From the NCBI RefSeq assembly GCF_030253575.1, contig NC_080557.1, positions 47,024,501-47,088,500 of the forward strand: a stretch of DNA of 64,000 nt. The letters run 5' to 3'. This stretch comes from Rhododendron vialii (taxonomy: Eukaryota > Streptophyta > Magnoliopsida > Ericales > Ericaceae). The translations under genes were made by a program, and so were the position numbers. Positions 22,577 through 34,421 of this stretch are shown in pieces. Under the pieces are notes generated by a model. It saw only the letters and a list, made by a program, of their open reading frames with translations. It was not told the DNA's origin and made no database searches. Each line of letters begins with the position of its first letter. The first letter of the stretch is position 1.

Positions 22577-23755
22577 CACGTATATAATATTAAATAATTT
22601 GAAAATACATATAAAGAGTAAAAAAATAAGTGTTCCGATTTTTAATTCATTTGAACCGGTGCGAAAATCTTATTTTTCTTATCATTTCATCCTAAATGGT
22701 CGTAATAAATTTTTGACTCTAAGTCATTTCAATGAGCACCCTAAGAGAGACTTGTAACTAAATAAGGAACCTTAGGATACTTGTTGAACGGTCTTAGAGC
22801 TAAAAATTCATTATGACTATTGAAGATAAAATGATAAAAAAATAATATTTTTGCACCAATTCAACCGGATTGAAAATTGGAACACTTAAATAATATTAAA
22901 TAAATAAAAATGAAAAAAGATATAAAAGTTATTAAGTAAATAAATGAGAAATAAAAAATGGGTTGATTACTTACGTATATAATATTAAATAATTTAAAAA
23001 TACATATAAAGAGTAAAAAAATAAGTGTTCTGATTTTTAATTCGTTTGAACCGGTGCAAGGATCTTATTTTTCTTATCATTTCATCATAAATGGTTGTAA
23101 TAAATTTTTGGCTCTAAGACTTTTCAATGAGCACCCTAAGAGAGACCTGAAAGTAAATAAAGAACCTTAGGATACTTGTTGAACGGTCTTAGAGCTAAAA
23201 ATTCATTATGACTATTGAAGATAAAATGATAAAAAAAATAAGATCTTTGCACCGATTCAACCAGATTGAAAATTGAAACACTTAAATAATATTAAATAAA
23301 TAAAAATCAAAAAAGATATAAAAGTTATTAAGTAAATAAATAAGAAATAAAATAAGAAAATGCCGTGGGTTGAATTATTGGCGGGTATAATATTAAATAA
23401 TTTAAAAATACATATAAAGAGTAAAAAAATAAGTGTTCCGATTTTTAATTCGTTTGAACCGGTGCGAAGATCTTATTTTTCTTATCATTTCATCCTAAAT
23501 AGTCGTAATGAATTTTTGGCTCTAAAGCCTTTCAATGAGCACCCTAAGAGAGACCTGAAACTAAATAATAAGTCTTAGGGTATTTGTTGAAAGGCCTTTG
23601 AGCCAAAAATTTATTATGATCACTGAAGACAAAATGATAAAAAAAACAAGATCTTTGTATCGATTCAATCGGATTGAAAATTGAAACACTTAAATAATAT
23701 TAAATAAATAAAAATGAAAAAAGATATAAAAGTTATTAAGTAAATAAAAAAAGAA
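22577..23755. repeat. Three tandem copies of a ~400-bp fold-back unit
   Basis: Units begin with GTATATAATATTAAATAATT or a close variant near 22579, 22974 and 23384. Within each, an inverted repeat spans about 260 bp: 22628-22888, 23023-23284 and 23431-23693 (left arm AAGTGTTCCGATTTTTAATT, right arm ending TTGAAACACTTA). The copies follow head to tail with spacings of 395 and 408 bp. A spacer with TATAAAAGTTATTAAGTAAA follows each palindrome. They carry no ORF. Confidence 0.85.
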
Positions 23756-24227
23756 AAGCAAATGCCGTGGGTTGGGTGAATTGACCGGGGGTATTTTGGT
23801 CTGGGGGGTGGGGTCGGGCAGGGGGGGTGGTGTCAGGGGGGGCGCGCAAAGAGAATTACTATTCTTCTTTTTCTCAATCAACATCCATGGTGCCACCGTG
23901 CCACACTGCCAGTACAAGCTCTCATAATTTTTTTTTATTATCAAAAGCTCTCATATTGTAAATGGCAATTTTGACCTTAAGACATAGTATGTGTATTATG
24001 ACAAATAATTAGAATACATGACACTCGGACGGTGAAAATATTCATTAAAAGAAAGAAATGGTTCAGATTCACGGTGCTTTGAATCTAGATCGTCCTTTTT
24101 CTTTTATGGACATTTTCATGTTCCGAGTGTCATGTATTGTACTACTCCTAGAATTTTAAAGCAAGAACTCACGCTATTTTTTCCTGACTTTTCTCTCTCC
24201 CATTTCGTTGACTTTTTAATTTTCAAA

Positions 24228-24575
24228 CATGCCATGCACACAGATTCTACTACGCAAATATTTTTTTGTGGGGCTCAACTTGGGTCCCGTTAAAATGATT
24301 TGGTAATTTTTTTTTAAAATTATTTTTTATGAGTTTTAAAAAAATTAATTTAATCGGATATTGATAAGGACTTTTTGTAGAATTCGCAGTGCAGAAACTG
24401 AACGTTTTGTCATATGAATTCTTCTAGGCCCCTACCGATATTCAATTGAGCTGATTTTTTTACAGAAACTCATAAAAAAAAATTTAAGAAAAATAAATAG
24501 TTCAAATGATTTTCGTGAAACTCGAAATGAGCCCAAAAAAAATCTGTCCGTAGAATCTGTGCGCAAAGACCTTTT
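24228..24575. mobile_element. Fold-back element, family 1 copy B
   Basis: The left arm (CACACAGATTCTACTACG, TGTGGGGCTCAACTTGGG, AAAATGATTTGG) pairs with the right arm (CAAATGATTTTCGTG, CGAAATGAGCCC, GTAGAATCTGTGCG). It shares AATTGAGCTGATTTTT with copy A but is otherwise divergent. No coding capacity. Confidence 0.6.
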
Positions 24576-25189
24576 GTTAATTTTTGGCTTAGCAATCACA
24601 AGATGCAACAGAAGTAAAATGACCACACCCGTTCTTCACACGACAATTCAAGACTTTAACAGAGCACTCAAAAACTAAACCCCTTGTTTCTAGCAGCATT
24701 TTAAAAGCCAAAATCGTGATTCCGGCGAAATCCTTTCAGAGAAACTGTTGTGTGATTTCGGGGAAGTCCGAACAGCCAAATCCTATCCGGCCAGCTATTT
24801 TTGCGGAGAACAAGGCTGACTTCTTGTAGACTTGATTTTCTTTCTTCGTTTTGCGTATTCTGTTCGTCTTTTTTCAAGTCTTGTTAGATTTGCGTTAATA
24901 CTGTTTGGATTAATCATCCGCCCCATTGAGAAAAGTCCGAAAAGAAAAAATCACCAAAAGCAAAAAAAAAAAAAAAAAAGAGTAAAAGTGAAAGGCTTTT
25001 TTCTCGTGTTTATCATCCGTGATGTGGCAAAAAGAAAGAAATGGGCCGACGGTGGGCCAGGCCTTAGTCAGCACACTTAATTTCGGGCCTGATAAATTTT
25101 ATGTCAAATCACTTCTGACCAAGGCACGCCTCTAACTTTTGTTGGGCCCACAAGATGCGTGGGGTGCTCTAATCCATCTATTTTCAATG

Positions 25190-25335
25190 GCAACTTTCAC
25201 ACCCATTTATACACTTATTTACACACCCACACTCATAATAGAGGTGGAGCCCGCACACATTACATATCCAGTGTGTATGGGCCCTACCTCTATTGTGAGT
25301 ATAGGTGTGTATATGGATGTGGAGTTAGAATTTTT
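25190..25335. repeat. Short inverted repeat
   Basis: CACCCACACTCATAATAGAG and GGTGGAGCCC at the left mirror GGGCCCTACC and CTCTATTGTGAGTATAGGTG at the right around a loop near 25260. This is probably a MITE, but the outer ends and target duplication are not clear. Confidence 0.5.
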
Positions 25336-25548
25336 GTTTCAATGGAGTGCTACGGGAGCTCTCTGCTCTATGTAATTTTTTTTTTGTCTTTTTTTCTTAT
25401 TATTAGTAGTAAGGCCATCTACAGTAGTATAATAAAAAATGGATAACCAAATTCATTTAAGAGATTGCTAAGCTTAACAATGTTGAGGTTTACAATAGTC
25501 ACTTCTAGTCCATAACCAAATTCTTTTTTCTTTTTTGTCTTTTTTGTA

Positions 25549-25765
25549 GGGTGCTTGATCCGAGCACCCATTTTTCGTGTAAGGTGCTCGGATCATATAT
25601 ACACGGAAAAGGGGTGCTCGGATCAAGCACCCTACACATCTCGGATGCCGTTAATTCTCGCGTAAGCTCCCTCGGTTTTTTTTCATAAAATTTTTGGACG
25701 GCTCGGATCGGCCGTCCGGTGGTCGGAGACAGCCCGGCGCGACCGTCGGTACGATTTCCCTCCGC
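25549..25765. mobile_element. Truncated copy of the fold-back MITE at 19717
   Basis: The loop side (GTAGGGTGCTTGATCCGAG, GGGTGCTCGGATCAAGCACC) and a full right arm (TTTTTGGACGGCTCGGATCG, GCCGTCCGGTGG, CGGTACGATTTCCCTCC) match the 19717-20093 element. The corresponding left arm beyond the loop is missing, so the copy can no longer form the long hairpin. Confidence 0.7.
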
Positions 25766-27186
25766 CTGCGCCTATTCTCATAGCAACAGTCTTATTTTTT
25801 TGTATAAGGCAATTTCAAGCTCAAAAATCATGTGTTTACGCAAATAATTTTCTTATCACTATGGATCTTGTTTGATAGATCTCATTGAGATCTTTAATAC
25901 GGTGCAAAAAAATTTTGAATTTTTTTTTTCATTTATATTATTTTTGAGTTTGAAAATGTGAAATGAACTTTTTATTTGGATTTTGTGAAATGACCCTTCT
26001 TATTTTTGAATGAGAAGTTTCAAAATAAGTACTTATTTTTTAAGAAAGTTTCCGGAACAGAGCCTTAGTTACAATTGGATTCGGATTAAATTATTTAGAT
26101 CGATAATTCGTCTCAACGAGAGAGATCAAAAAAGTATGAAAATTAAAAAGGATAAGAAAATTGAAAAAGTTCAACCAATTGGGGTATATGATCTTCGAAT
26201 TGTTCTTCGAGCCAGGTCATTTATACCCGGCTCAAAGTTAATTGACAATCTTTAATTATTGCGCAATTTTTTATTTCATACCCAAGCAATATGAGGCTAT
26301 TCTCTAATAGCTAAATTAAAGTAATAGGATATTGCGATAACATCTTATTTGAAAGATACTTTTGTGTGATTCTAAGATCGTAATTCAGATTTTGACACAT
26401 GTGATTTGACTCCATTTTTTTTCTTCTAACTTTCTAATGTGTGTGTATATGTATATGTATATGTATATGTGTGTATATATATATATATATACACACACAC
26501 ACCACGGATCAAAGTGAAAACTACTCGGATGAAATTCTTTTCGGTCATTTTTTTTGCTGATTTCTGGCGGGAACTTTTAAAATCATGTTCTGATCACTTT
26601 GAGCGGCTCGAATCATCGAAATTCAATCGGGAAGGGGAGTCCCGCATTTTATTAAAATGCGGAATCCCTCACCGGAACTTGACTGTGTTATATATATAAC
26701 TATTTGAGTAAATGTACACTTACGTTTGGTAAAACAAATACAAAAAAATTATATAATTATATAAAAGGAGTATTTCATAAGATTGCACAAAAATGATAGC
26801 ATATTAAAAACTCCTTTTGCATTTGTTTTATGCCAAAGCCGTATATTAAATAATAGGATGAGGATCCATACCTAATGTTATGACTTTGGGAAAATGCTCT
26901 ATACACGACATATTTGGATATATATATATATACACACACTGTGCACCCCTTAAATTTTATGAGATGTGTATATATACTTTGGATTCCCGGGTCTAATCGA
27001 GCCGATACTGTCAGGTTCAAGTTCGGTTCATTAATTAAAATAGTCTAAAATTGATGTTCAAGTTCAGCTCGTTTAGTACCAAACCAAACCTGAATGAGTA
27101 TTTATCGAATCGAGTCTCGAATAATTTACAAACGGCTCGGTTCATTTATAGCCCTAGATACAACTAACAACAGTGTTGTGAACAGG
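25766..27186. other. Intergenic, AT-rich, no gene seen
   Basis: Contains a TG/TA microsatellite with a CA counterpart (about 26438-26502) and a stem-loop CCGCATTTTATTAAAATGCGG-like hairpin near 26643. Near 26990-27165 there is a degenerate member of a family rich in GTTCGGTTC and GCTCGTTTAGTA motifs, also seen around 51300-51510. The ORF at 26010-26255 shows no recognisable domain. Confidence 0.4.
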
Positions 27187-27349
27187 CCCCGTTCGTTTAA
27201 GAGTTTTAAATTTTGAATTCTAATCATTATCTTATTTTATCCAATCATTATTCTTATTTTTTTTCATATCTTTTCAATTATTATTTCTATTTTTTTTTAC
27301 ACTTAATATCAATAAATTCAAATTCAAAATCTTAAAACGAACGGGTTAC
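27187..27349. mobile_element. Small TIR MITE
   Basis: CCCGTTCGTTTAAGAGTTTT at the left is mirrored by AAAATCTTAAAACGAACGGG at the right, enclosing a T-rich body of about 160 bp. A decayed relative lies at about 20625-20785. The superfamily is not assigned because no clear target duplication was found. Confidence 0.6.
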
Positions 27350-27364
27350 CGTGAGACTGCATTA

Positions 27365-27721
27365 GAGCATCTCCAATCCATCCAAAATAGAGGATGGATG
27401 TAACACATTGAGGGGAGATTTTGTAATTTATTCCATTTTTTCTTCACTTTTTGTACTTTTTGGGAGAATATTTGAGGGACCCATCGTCCTTTTTAGAGTT
27501 TTGGAGGAATTTTGTACTCCAAATTTACTTTTGATCCTCCATTTTTAGAGGACCAAATTTACTTTTAGAGGACCAAACTCTAAAAAGGACGATGGGTCCC
27601 TCAAAAATTCTCCCAAAAATTACAAAAAGTGAAGAAAAAAGAGAATAAATTATAAAATCTCCCCTCAATGTGTCACATCCATCCTCTATTTTGGAGAAAT
27701 AGAGGTGGATTGAAGATGCTC
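27365..27721. mobile_element. Tourist-like MITE (PIF/Harbinger)
   Basis: Ends GAGCATCTCCAATCCA and TGGATTGAAGATGCTC, flanked by TTA on both sides (27362-27364 and 27722-27724), the typical PIF/Harbinger target. The 357-bp body is nearly a perfect palindrome (AATAGAGGATGGATGTAACA with TGTCACATCCATCCTCTATT) folding around about 27550, so it can form a long hairpin. Confidence 0.85.
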
Positions 27722-27749
27722 TTATGGTGGCGAGCAAGCCAGGACAAAA

Positions 27750-27960
27750 CGAGAGAGAGAGAGAGAGCAAAAGGACGAAATTCATTTGACGTGTAGGCTT
27801 GACAAACTATCTAGGAGAGAGAGAGAGAGAGGACGAAATTCGTTTGACGTGTAGGCTTGACAAACTATCTAGAGGGAATCTAGAGACCCATTATTCAATA
27901 CCACTGAAAAAAAAAATTCATCTAGAGAGAGAGAGGGGGAAAATTTTAGAGAGAGAGAGG
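27750..27960. repeat. GA-repeat with 70-bp tandem duplication
   Basis: GAGAGAGAGAG runs alternate with a duplicated segment GGACGAAATTCATTTGACGT / GGACGAAATTCGTTTGACGT followed by GTAGGCTTGACAAACTATCT. It lies 0.7 kb upstream of the FLZ gene. GA-rich tracts are common in plant promoters, but no function is shown here. Confidence 0.65.
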
Positions 27961-28646
27961 ACAATCCACTTTACTGGACTCTCAAGGCCCACGCCAGTGC
28001 CACGCGCTCTTTCTTCTTTAAAATCTCCTTTCCAGTCATTCGACCTGTCCAGTGGCCAGAGCTCTCGCTCAAGTGGAGATCATTTCTCTAGTAATTGCAG
28101 AGTAAAAATCGGAGTACCAAAGTGAAAACCCATAACAGTACAAGCTCAGGGGAGCATTTGGAAAAAGTTCACCCCCCCCCCCCCCCCCCCCACAATTGAA
28201 ACCTTGGGATCAATTTGGTTTATTCCCTTTCCTCTTGATGGAACAAGAGCACACAGACTGAGAAAAAGCAACACAAAGAGGATAATAAAGTTCTCGAGTT
28301 TTCTAAACTTTTTCCTTTTCCCTAGCCGGCCATGGAGGCTACAGAAATCGAAGATTTCCCACCCTCTCTTTTGCGCATCATTCTGTTTTCTGAAAAAAAG
28401 GTTGCTTTTATTTGCTCTTTTTAACTTTTGAAGCTCAGAGTTTATCTCCTTCATCATCCGTCCTTGGCAGCTTCTGTGTTTCTCATCATTGAGGTCAGTG
28501 ATTAGTCCTTGAGTTAATTACTACTCCATTATCTTCTTGATTTTTATCTTTTCCAATGCTCTCCAGTACTAAATCTGTGATCTGGGTGTCTTTCTTTGCA
28601 GTGGAATTAATCCACGTTTGGTTGAGATTCGTTTGTAGAGATAGCT

Positions 28647-30116
28647 ATGCTGAGAAATAGATCAAGAGCAGTGACCACCAAACAAGCCCTTATGCCAGAC
28701 CAGAGCTTTCCATCACCTCCCTCCCAAAATCACACCAAACCCATCTCATCTTTCTTTGGTTCACCGAATTATCTCACTGGGTTTTTACTAAAGGGTCATT
28801 TTGATATTGATCACACAATGAGCCCTACTTCAGTTCTTGACGCCAAGCCATTCATGACTACTACTACAACCAACCAGCCTTTTGGGTACGATAAAAATCA
28901 TTCCAAACCGAAAACCCCCACCATGTTCTCAGGAAACAAACACCCATGGGAAGAGTTGGACCCGAAGGGCGTTGGTCTTGCTCTTGTTGACTCAATGATT
29001 GTTGAAAAGATTGATGAAATTTCCTCCCATAGTAGAAAGGTCTTGTTTGGATCAAAACTTAAGATTCAAATTCCATCAATTCCACCGAATGCCTTTTCTA
29101 CTAATGAATCACTCAAATCTCCTGCAGATTTCGGAATTAAAACCCGGAATTCTGTAGTTGTGAATTCTTTATCCCCATTTGGGTCTGTTAAATCTAGCAC
29201 CCAAACAAAGGAATATCCTGGGTTTCTCTCTGCAAGTGAGATGGAGCTTTCTGAGGACTACACATGCGTGATCTCTCATGGGCCTAATCCAAAAACCACA
29301 ATTATATATGATGATTGTATTGTGGAAAGGGGATGTGGTGGTGTCCCTTTGAGGACATCCGATAAAATTGGAACGATACGGAGTGGATGCGGTGGTGTAG
29401 GGTTTTTTGGAATGAAAAAGGAGTACAATTCCATATCGGAAAGGTCGAATTTTCCACCGGAGAGTTTCCTCAGCTCCTGTTACACTTGCAAGAAGAATCT
29501 TGAACAGGGGAAAGACATTTATATTTACAGGTTAGTGCTTACTTGACCTTCTTTTGGGTATGAATTCAATTCTATACCATTTGCCTCTTTCCAATTCCAC
29601 ACCATAAGTGATCTCGATTCAAGTATATCCTGGCCTTAAGACTTCAGATTGTAGCATGGAACTGGAATTTGATTTCACATTTTCTCATGAATGTTCTGAA
29701 TAGGCCTGCAAACGAAACGAGTTGAGTTGAGTCGAAGTGTAATTTCTTAAAGACAATTTAAGTTAACGGGCTTCAAAACGTGTTCAAAACTCACTTGTTT
29801 GTTTCTAGAGCTGATCCCAAATTAGTTTCAATTCAACTAGTAAGGAACTTAGTTCAAGCACTATTCAAGCTCGTATAGTTTGGTTCGTATTATAGCTCTA
29901 CCAAATTCAGCTCTCAACCGAACTTTTAACGAGTCAAACACTATTCAAGCTCGTATAGCTTGGTTCGTTTTCACAGTCCTGCATCTAATTCCCATTGTTC
30001 CCATTGTCATTTGTAATCTTGCTTTCTTTTGTTGCAGAGGTGAGAAGGCCTTTTGCAGCTCCGAATGCCGCTGCCAAGAAATGCTTTTTGATGAAGTGAA
30101 GAATCCAGGAATTTAA
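28647..30116 (+). CDS. FCS-like zinc finger (FLZ, DUF581) protein
   Basis: Two exons, 28647-29530 and 30038-30116, joined in phase 2, encode 320 aa. The FLZ domain is at about 274-312 with the exact spacing C278-x2-C281-x19-C301-x3-C305 and the F-C-S triplet at 300-302. The intron splits the domain just after YIYR, a position typical of this family. The N-terminal part is Ser/Pro-rich and disordered with a FFGSPNYLTGFL-like motif. FLZ proteins act as adaptors of the SnRK1 energy-sensing kinase and are usually regulated by nutrients and ABA. The start has an in-frame context with no upstream extension. A 5' UTR intron is likely (donor at about 28493 GAG|GTCAGT, acceptor TTTGCAG at about 28602). 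The MLRNRSRAVTTKQALM start resembles the FLZ8/FLZ10 group. Confidence 0.9.
29703..29985. mobile_element. Degenerate hAT-like element in the FLZ intron
   Basis: TAGGCCTGCAAACGAA at the left is mirrored by TTCGTTTTCACAGTCCTG at the right. The interior holds repeated CACTATTCAAGCTCGTATAG (about 29861 and 29940) and GTTTGGTTCG-type motifs. This resembles the widespread plant hAT MITE family beginning with (T)AGGGGTG-AAACGAGC. No intact target duplication was found. Confidence 0.45.
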
Positions 30117-30442
30117 TTATGCTTTGAGGAATTATTTGTTCTTGATTATTAAGTTCAGGATTGTAGATTTTCATTTTTCTTGCTTTGACCAGTGGAGGGT
30201 GACTTTTCATTCCAGCGACCAAAATAGCTTATTGAATCAGTTCTTTACTCTCCCAATCCTTAAAAAAATAAAAAAAATTATGGGTTTTTGTTTTGTTGTA
30301 ATATATTCCTGGACTTTTTTTATTACCTCCCCTGGATATAGACATAAAGAGAGGTTATTTTGTAGTGCAGACATATATTGATGGAAATTATTACTAATTT
30401 AATTGCTTGTGGGGGGTTTTTCCCCAGTTTATTGCTTTTAGG

Positions 30443-30712
30443 CCCTGTTCGGCTAAAAAAGCCATTGGTTTTTCCGCCAAAAATAAGTCAAACAAACTCA
30501 CATAAAAACAAAAATAAGCCAATAAGTCATTTTTTTCGTCTTTATTCAAAAAATATTAGATTTCGATCAAAATTTTATACTTTTTAGATTCCTCTCGTCA
30601 TGAAGATGCAATAATTCCCAAAAAAATAAGAATAGCCAAGTGATACGAAAAAAAATTGAATAAGGACAAAAAATAAGCCATTTTGGCTTATTTATCCGAA
30701 CACCCTCTTAGT
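30443..30712. mobile_element. Degenerate hAT-like MITE
   Basis: GGCCCTGTTCGGCTAAAAAA at the left pairs with CTTATTTATCCGAACACCCT at the right. AATAAGCCA segments (30515 and 30672) are also inverted. The ends match the common GGCCCTGTTCG plant MITE pattern. The body holds no ORF. Confidence 0.55.
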
Positions 30713-32274
30713 AGGTGGTGATTAAATGTTAAAATCTTACATCAAACATTATTTAAGTTCTATGCTAATCTCGACAGTGTCTCTCTATGATGACTCTGAC
30801 TAGTTTATTGTCTTGAGATTCTTTATTTAATTTAAAATTAACTCTTTATTCTCCTGTATCTTATCTTTTCTGCCCATATCTCTTACACCTACATTAGTTT
30901 AATCCGGGTCCGGGCCCGGGCCCACTTTATTTTAATCAAGGGTTGAGTAATCATTTTGGGCATGAACACTAACACGAATTAGTACATTAAGTTTGATCTG
31001 AAAATGACTTTCCCAAGAGAATAAATCCGAGGTTGGAGTCTTTTTCAGACCAATGCTGATCCAATCAATTGAAAAATGAGAAGTAGTAGTTGGTAACTTG
31101 GATTTACTCTGTGACAGAAAAAGTCCAAAGCATCACAATCACAGCATCGCATTTTTCTTTAATGTTATTTTTGTGCTATTAAATGAAGAAAGGAAAAAAA
31201 ACAATGTTCGATTCAATGAAATATTGAATATCAACGGTGTCAGATCCCGTCAAGTCGCTCCGGACTAGTTTGGTCCAGTTTATTAACGGCCCAAATTTGT
31301 TCAAGGGTGTTTAGGATATTTGTAATAAAAATTAGTCCGAACAAATTTGGACTGTCCAAAATATTTTTGAACGATCCGGATGCAAAAATTGGATCAAACT
31401 GGTTTGGTGCGACCGGACGGTATCCTTACCCAATACTCAACTTACTTATTTTGTCCTGCATCCACCTCATGGTCCCTATCCAAGTGATAACAGATGGGAC
31501 AAAAATACAAGAAACCTTCAATTATTACCAAGACGGATAAGTATCAGCTTGGTATACCTGTTCCCCACTCTCCATTTAATTCAGATCCTTAACTGAGCAC
31601 GTGGTAAACTGGGTCGACCAAGTACTTCAGAAACACTATAGGAAGATCTGATTGTCAAGAAATACCAGTACAGAGTCTCATTTACAAGAGGAGAAGAACC
31701 TCCAATTGGCATAGATGGGGAGAACCCTGCCCTCTAATTATTGTTTGACTGAGATGTAATCTGAGCCATCAATTACCGAGTATGGACGGCCCGGATCGGC
31801 CCAACACGCACCCCCAATTCGAAACGCCTGTTGTTCTGTCGTTATCGCAACAAACGAATTCAAATGAAACTCAAGTTCTTCCTCAATTCAGATACAATGT
31901 TCACTTGTATATACGGTAATAATTTTTGCACTTTTGCTTACTTATAAATGCACTCCAAAATTTGTCACCTGGAGCTTAAAATTACACACAACACAAGCAC
32001 TAGAAGACAGTTTAGAAGTGCATTCATAAGAAAGTTGAGTGCCGAAATTGTTTTACAAATACAAAAAAGGATATACTAAAAAGGACATAATCCAGTACCA
32101 AAACAATCTACATAATTAGATAACCAAAAAAGGGGATAAATTTGACCAAGTAAGAAATAATATTCATCAGAGTAGAAACATAACACCTCCTGTCCATAAA
32201 TCCATTTCAATTGTTATGACTAATCAAAATGCCCACAGCAGAAATAACATTGCAGTCTAAAGTGTAGCAAGCAA
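30713..32274. other. Intergenic, no gene seen
   Basis: Contains an imperfect inverted repeat at about 31255-31420 (GGCCCAAATTTGTTC with GAACAAATTTGGAC). No protein is recognisable on either strand. Confidence 0.4.
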
Positions 32275-32419
32275 GCAAAGGAACGGATCAGCTACTATCA
32301 TCCATAGATTCCATACCACATTTACATATTAGCTCCCACAAACTACAAGCAAAGGAACAGATCAGCTACTATCATCCATAGATACCATACCACATTACAT
32401 ATTAGCTCCCACAAACTAA
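32275..32419. repeat. 74-bp tandem duplication
   Basis: GCAAAGGAACGGATCAGCTA ... CTCCCACAAACTA occurs twice in tandem (starts 32275 and 32349) with only a few differences, which points to a recent event. Confidence 0.85.
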
Positions 32420-32559
32420 CGGATGCAGGTTTCAAAAGACAAAAACACAGTAAGATAATACCAACTCTTGAACAGAACATCAACTGCATATGGTTCCACA
32501 AAAGACTAAAGCGTAAGAAAACAGAAAAACAAGAAAGATCCAAGAAAAGGACCCAGTAA

Positions 32560-33000
32560 GCAAAAAAGAAAATACGGAACTCTGTCGAAGAACACGTCTT
32601 GGTTGAAAAACAACCTCCTGAATTCCTTCGATTGGCTCCCTTTTTCCTGCATTATTGAGCCCAAAAAAAAAACATCAGCACCAATTATGTGACAACAAAA
32701 ACATCAATGCAACAGTACTGTGAAATAACAAGTGCTTACCTTGTGAATGGCTTGGTATGATCAACAATCTCCAAGATCCGAACTCACATGAACCTCACAA
32801 AGACTCAAAGATAGTACCAGAGAGCACGAACATAAAGTGACGGGGGTTGGACGACGAAACACACATCACACTATTGGGGTCTAAGCAATGGAGAGACGAT
32901 GAGGCAATTAAGTACTAGTTTCCCTTCCCACTTTCCAATTTAAAAAGCAGAAAAGACGGTGAAGGGGAATGCAACACTCTCTCAGAGTGAAGACATAGGA
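32560..33000 (-). ncRNA. Candidate spliced minus-strand non-coding transcript
   Basis: On the minus strand, CATTCACAAG|GTAAGCAC at 32740/32739 gives a good donor, and a T-rich tract ending AATAATGCAG at 32647-32649 gives a good acceptor, defining a 93-bp intron. The flanking sequence (TCGTCTCTCC..., GTTCTTCGACAGAG) looks like UTR rather than coding sequence. It may be part of the downstream UTR of the minus-strand PNRC-like gene or a separate lncRNA. Evidence is splice signals only. Confidence 0.3.
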
Positions 33001-33815
33001 GTCAAGACCTAAGCTGAAAGAAAGAAACAATACAGGAAATGGCGCAAATGAAGAAAACAGATGGAGCAGCCCATTCAGGCCAGATGAGCCACAAGAAAGA
33101 GGTGGAAGAAAGCAAAGGATAGGCTAAGACCACTACGCCTGGCAAGATTAGATATATATAGGAGAGGTAACACCTAACGACACTAGAGACATGATTAAGG
33201 ACCAAAGGAAGATATAATCACCAATAAACAAAAATCCTACAGAAGTTGTGAAAGCAATAGAGTCAGGATTCTAGATTATATACAAAGTATATGAAAGTAA
33301 GACCCTAAACCTAATGAAGTACACTCATGTAATAGAATAGGTAATCATGTATCCCTAATTGTAAATCCTCCAAGGAACAGCTCATCCGTAGATCACTGGG
33401 GGTTTGCGGGTGGGGCATTCACCCCACTCCACGTCACCTATCTTCGTCGATCAAGTAGAATCAGCTTCCTTTTAAGCTGAATGAGTATTTAGTAGTCACT
33501 GTCATAAACCCACCTAAAACGACCGCATTGATATCAAACACTACCCCTAGCAAATTCCCATCCATTGCTACCACTTCTGCTTCTGAAACATTTTAACAGT
33601 TCCCTGTGTCTTGTAACCCAACAGCATCTTGTGAAGAAATGCATAACTGAACCCCACCTTAAATGTCAAGCAATATCTGAAGATTTGTCAAACAACCAGC
33701 CACCACTTATTCTTTACCACCACTACACCACTGAAGTAAAACCTCTAGATAGTCAACACTACTTTATTCTCTATGTACAAAAGTTTATTTACAGGAGCCC
33801 TCAGCTCCCATCACT

Positions 33816-34421
33816 TCAATCATCTGCAATGTCAAGATTCAGAATGCGACGCAGGGTCTTCGTCGCAGAGTCATCACTGTGAAAGAAACTCCTAGAGAAA
33901 CAGATGCTATGGTCCCTCGTGGGCGAAGAGGGTGCAGACTTGGCTACAGGATGGAAATTCATATCGGAGGTTGATTTCTCAGGCAAGTCAAGTGAGACAG
34001 CCCTTTTCGAGCAAAGTGGAAATGTGGGTATGGGCAAAGAACTAGGAGGCGGCGAGTTGGAGTAAGCGGGTCCGGCCCACAGCTCAGAGTAAGGAAAACC
34101 CTCAAAGAAAAAACCCTCCTTGTTAAGATCAGCTCTAATTTTAATACCAATGGGGATAGATTTACTCTTCACCACTTTTTTCTTAGATCCTTCGGCGTGA
34201 GGGTTCACAGAGGGTGATGGAGTTTTCGGCGAAGAAGAACAAGCCCGTTTCGTCACAGCCTTTAACGGGGTCGGGAGTATCCCTACTCCACCGGACTGAA
34301 AAGTACGGCAATTGATACCTCTAAATCCCCTTGAAGGAGATGAACCAAACCTAGCAGGGCCTTGAGCCCTCCTGTTGTAGAACTCATTTCTATGCTCATC
34401 AAGAACAACAAGCGTCTCCAT
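33816..34421 (-). CDS. PNRC-motif (proline-rich nuclear receptor coactivator-like) protein
   Basis: A single coding exon of 201 aa reads right to left from ATG at 34421 to TGA at 33816. It is mostly disordered, Ser/Pro-rich and basic. At residues 115-134 it has WAGPAYSNSPPPSSLPIPTF, matching the PNRC motif (F/W-A-G-x3-S-x-P-P-S-x-LPxP) that in animal PNRC2 binds the EVH1 domain of the decapping activator DCP1. The C-terminal ATKTLRRILNLD is helical and typical of plant members. A 5' UTR intron is likely: CTCCTCAG|GTACTT at 34823/34822 is a strong donor, with the acceptor just upstream of the ATG. An upstream ORF starting at 35071 is not in frame with this CDS for any nearby acceptor. A role in mRNA decay is inferred from the motif only. 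Confidence 0.75.
   Translation of the reverse strand: METLVVLDEHRNEFYNRRAQGPARFGSSPSRGFRGINCRTFQSGGVGILPTPLKAVTKRACSSSPKTPSPSVNPHAEGSKKKVVKSKSIPIGIKIRADLNKEGFFFEGFPYSELWAGPAYSNSPPPSSLPIPTFPLCSKRAVSLDLPEKSTSDMNFHPVAKSAPSSPTRDHSICFSRSFFHSDDSATKTLRRILNLDIADD

Noticed and set aside
26010-26255. 81-codon Lys/Ile-rich ORF, considered as organelle-derived
   Set aside because: No recognisable plastid or mitochondrial protein; composition matches local AT-rich DNA.
33002-33205. Hydrophobic 67-codon minus-strand ORF
   Set aside because: It looks membrane-like but lacks family motifs or splice continuity with the PNRC-like gene.
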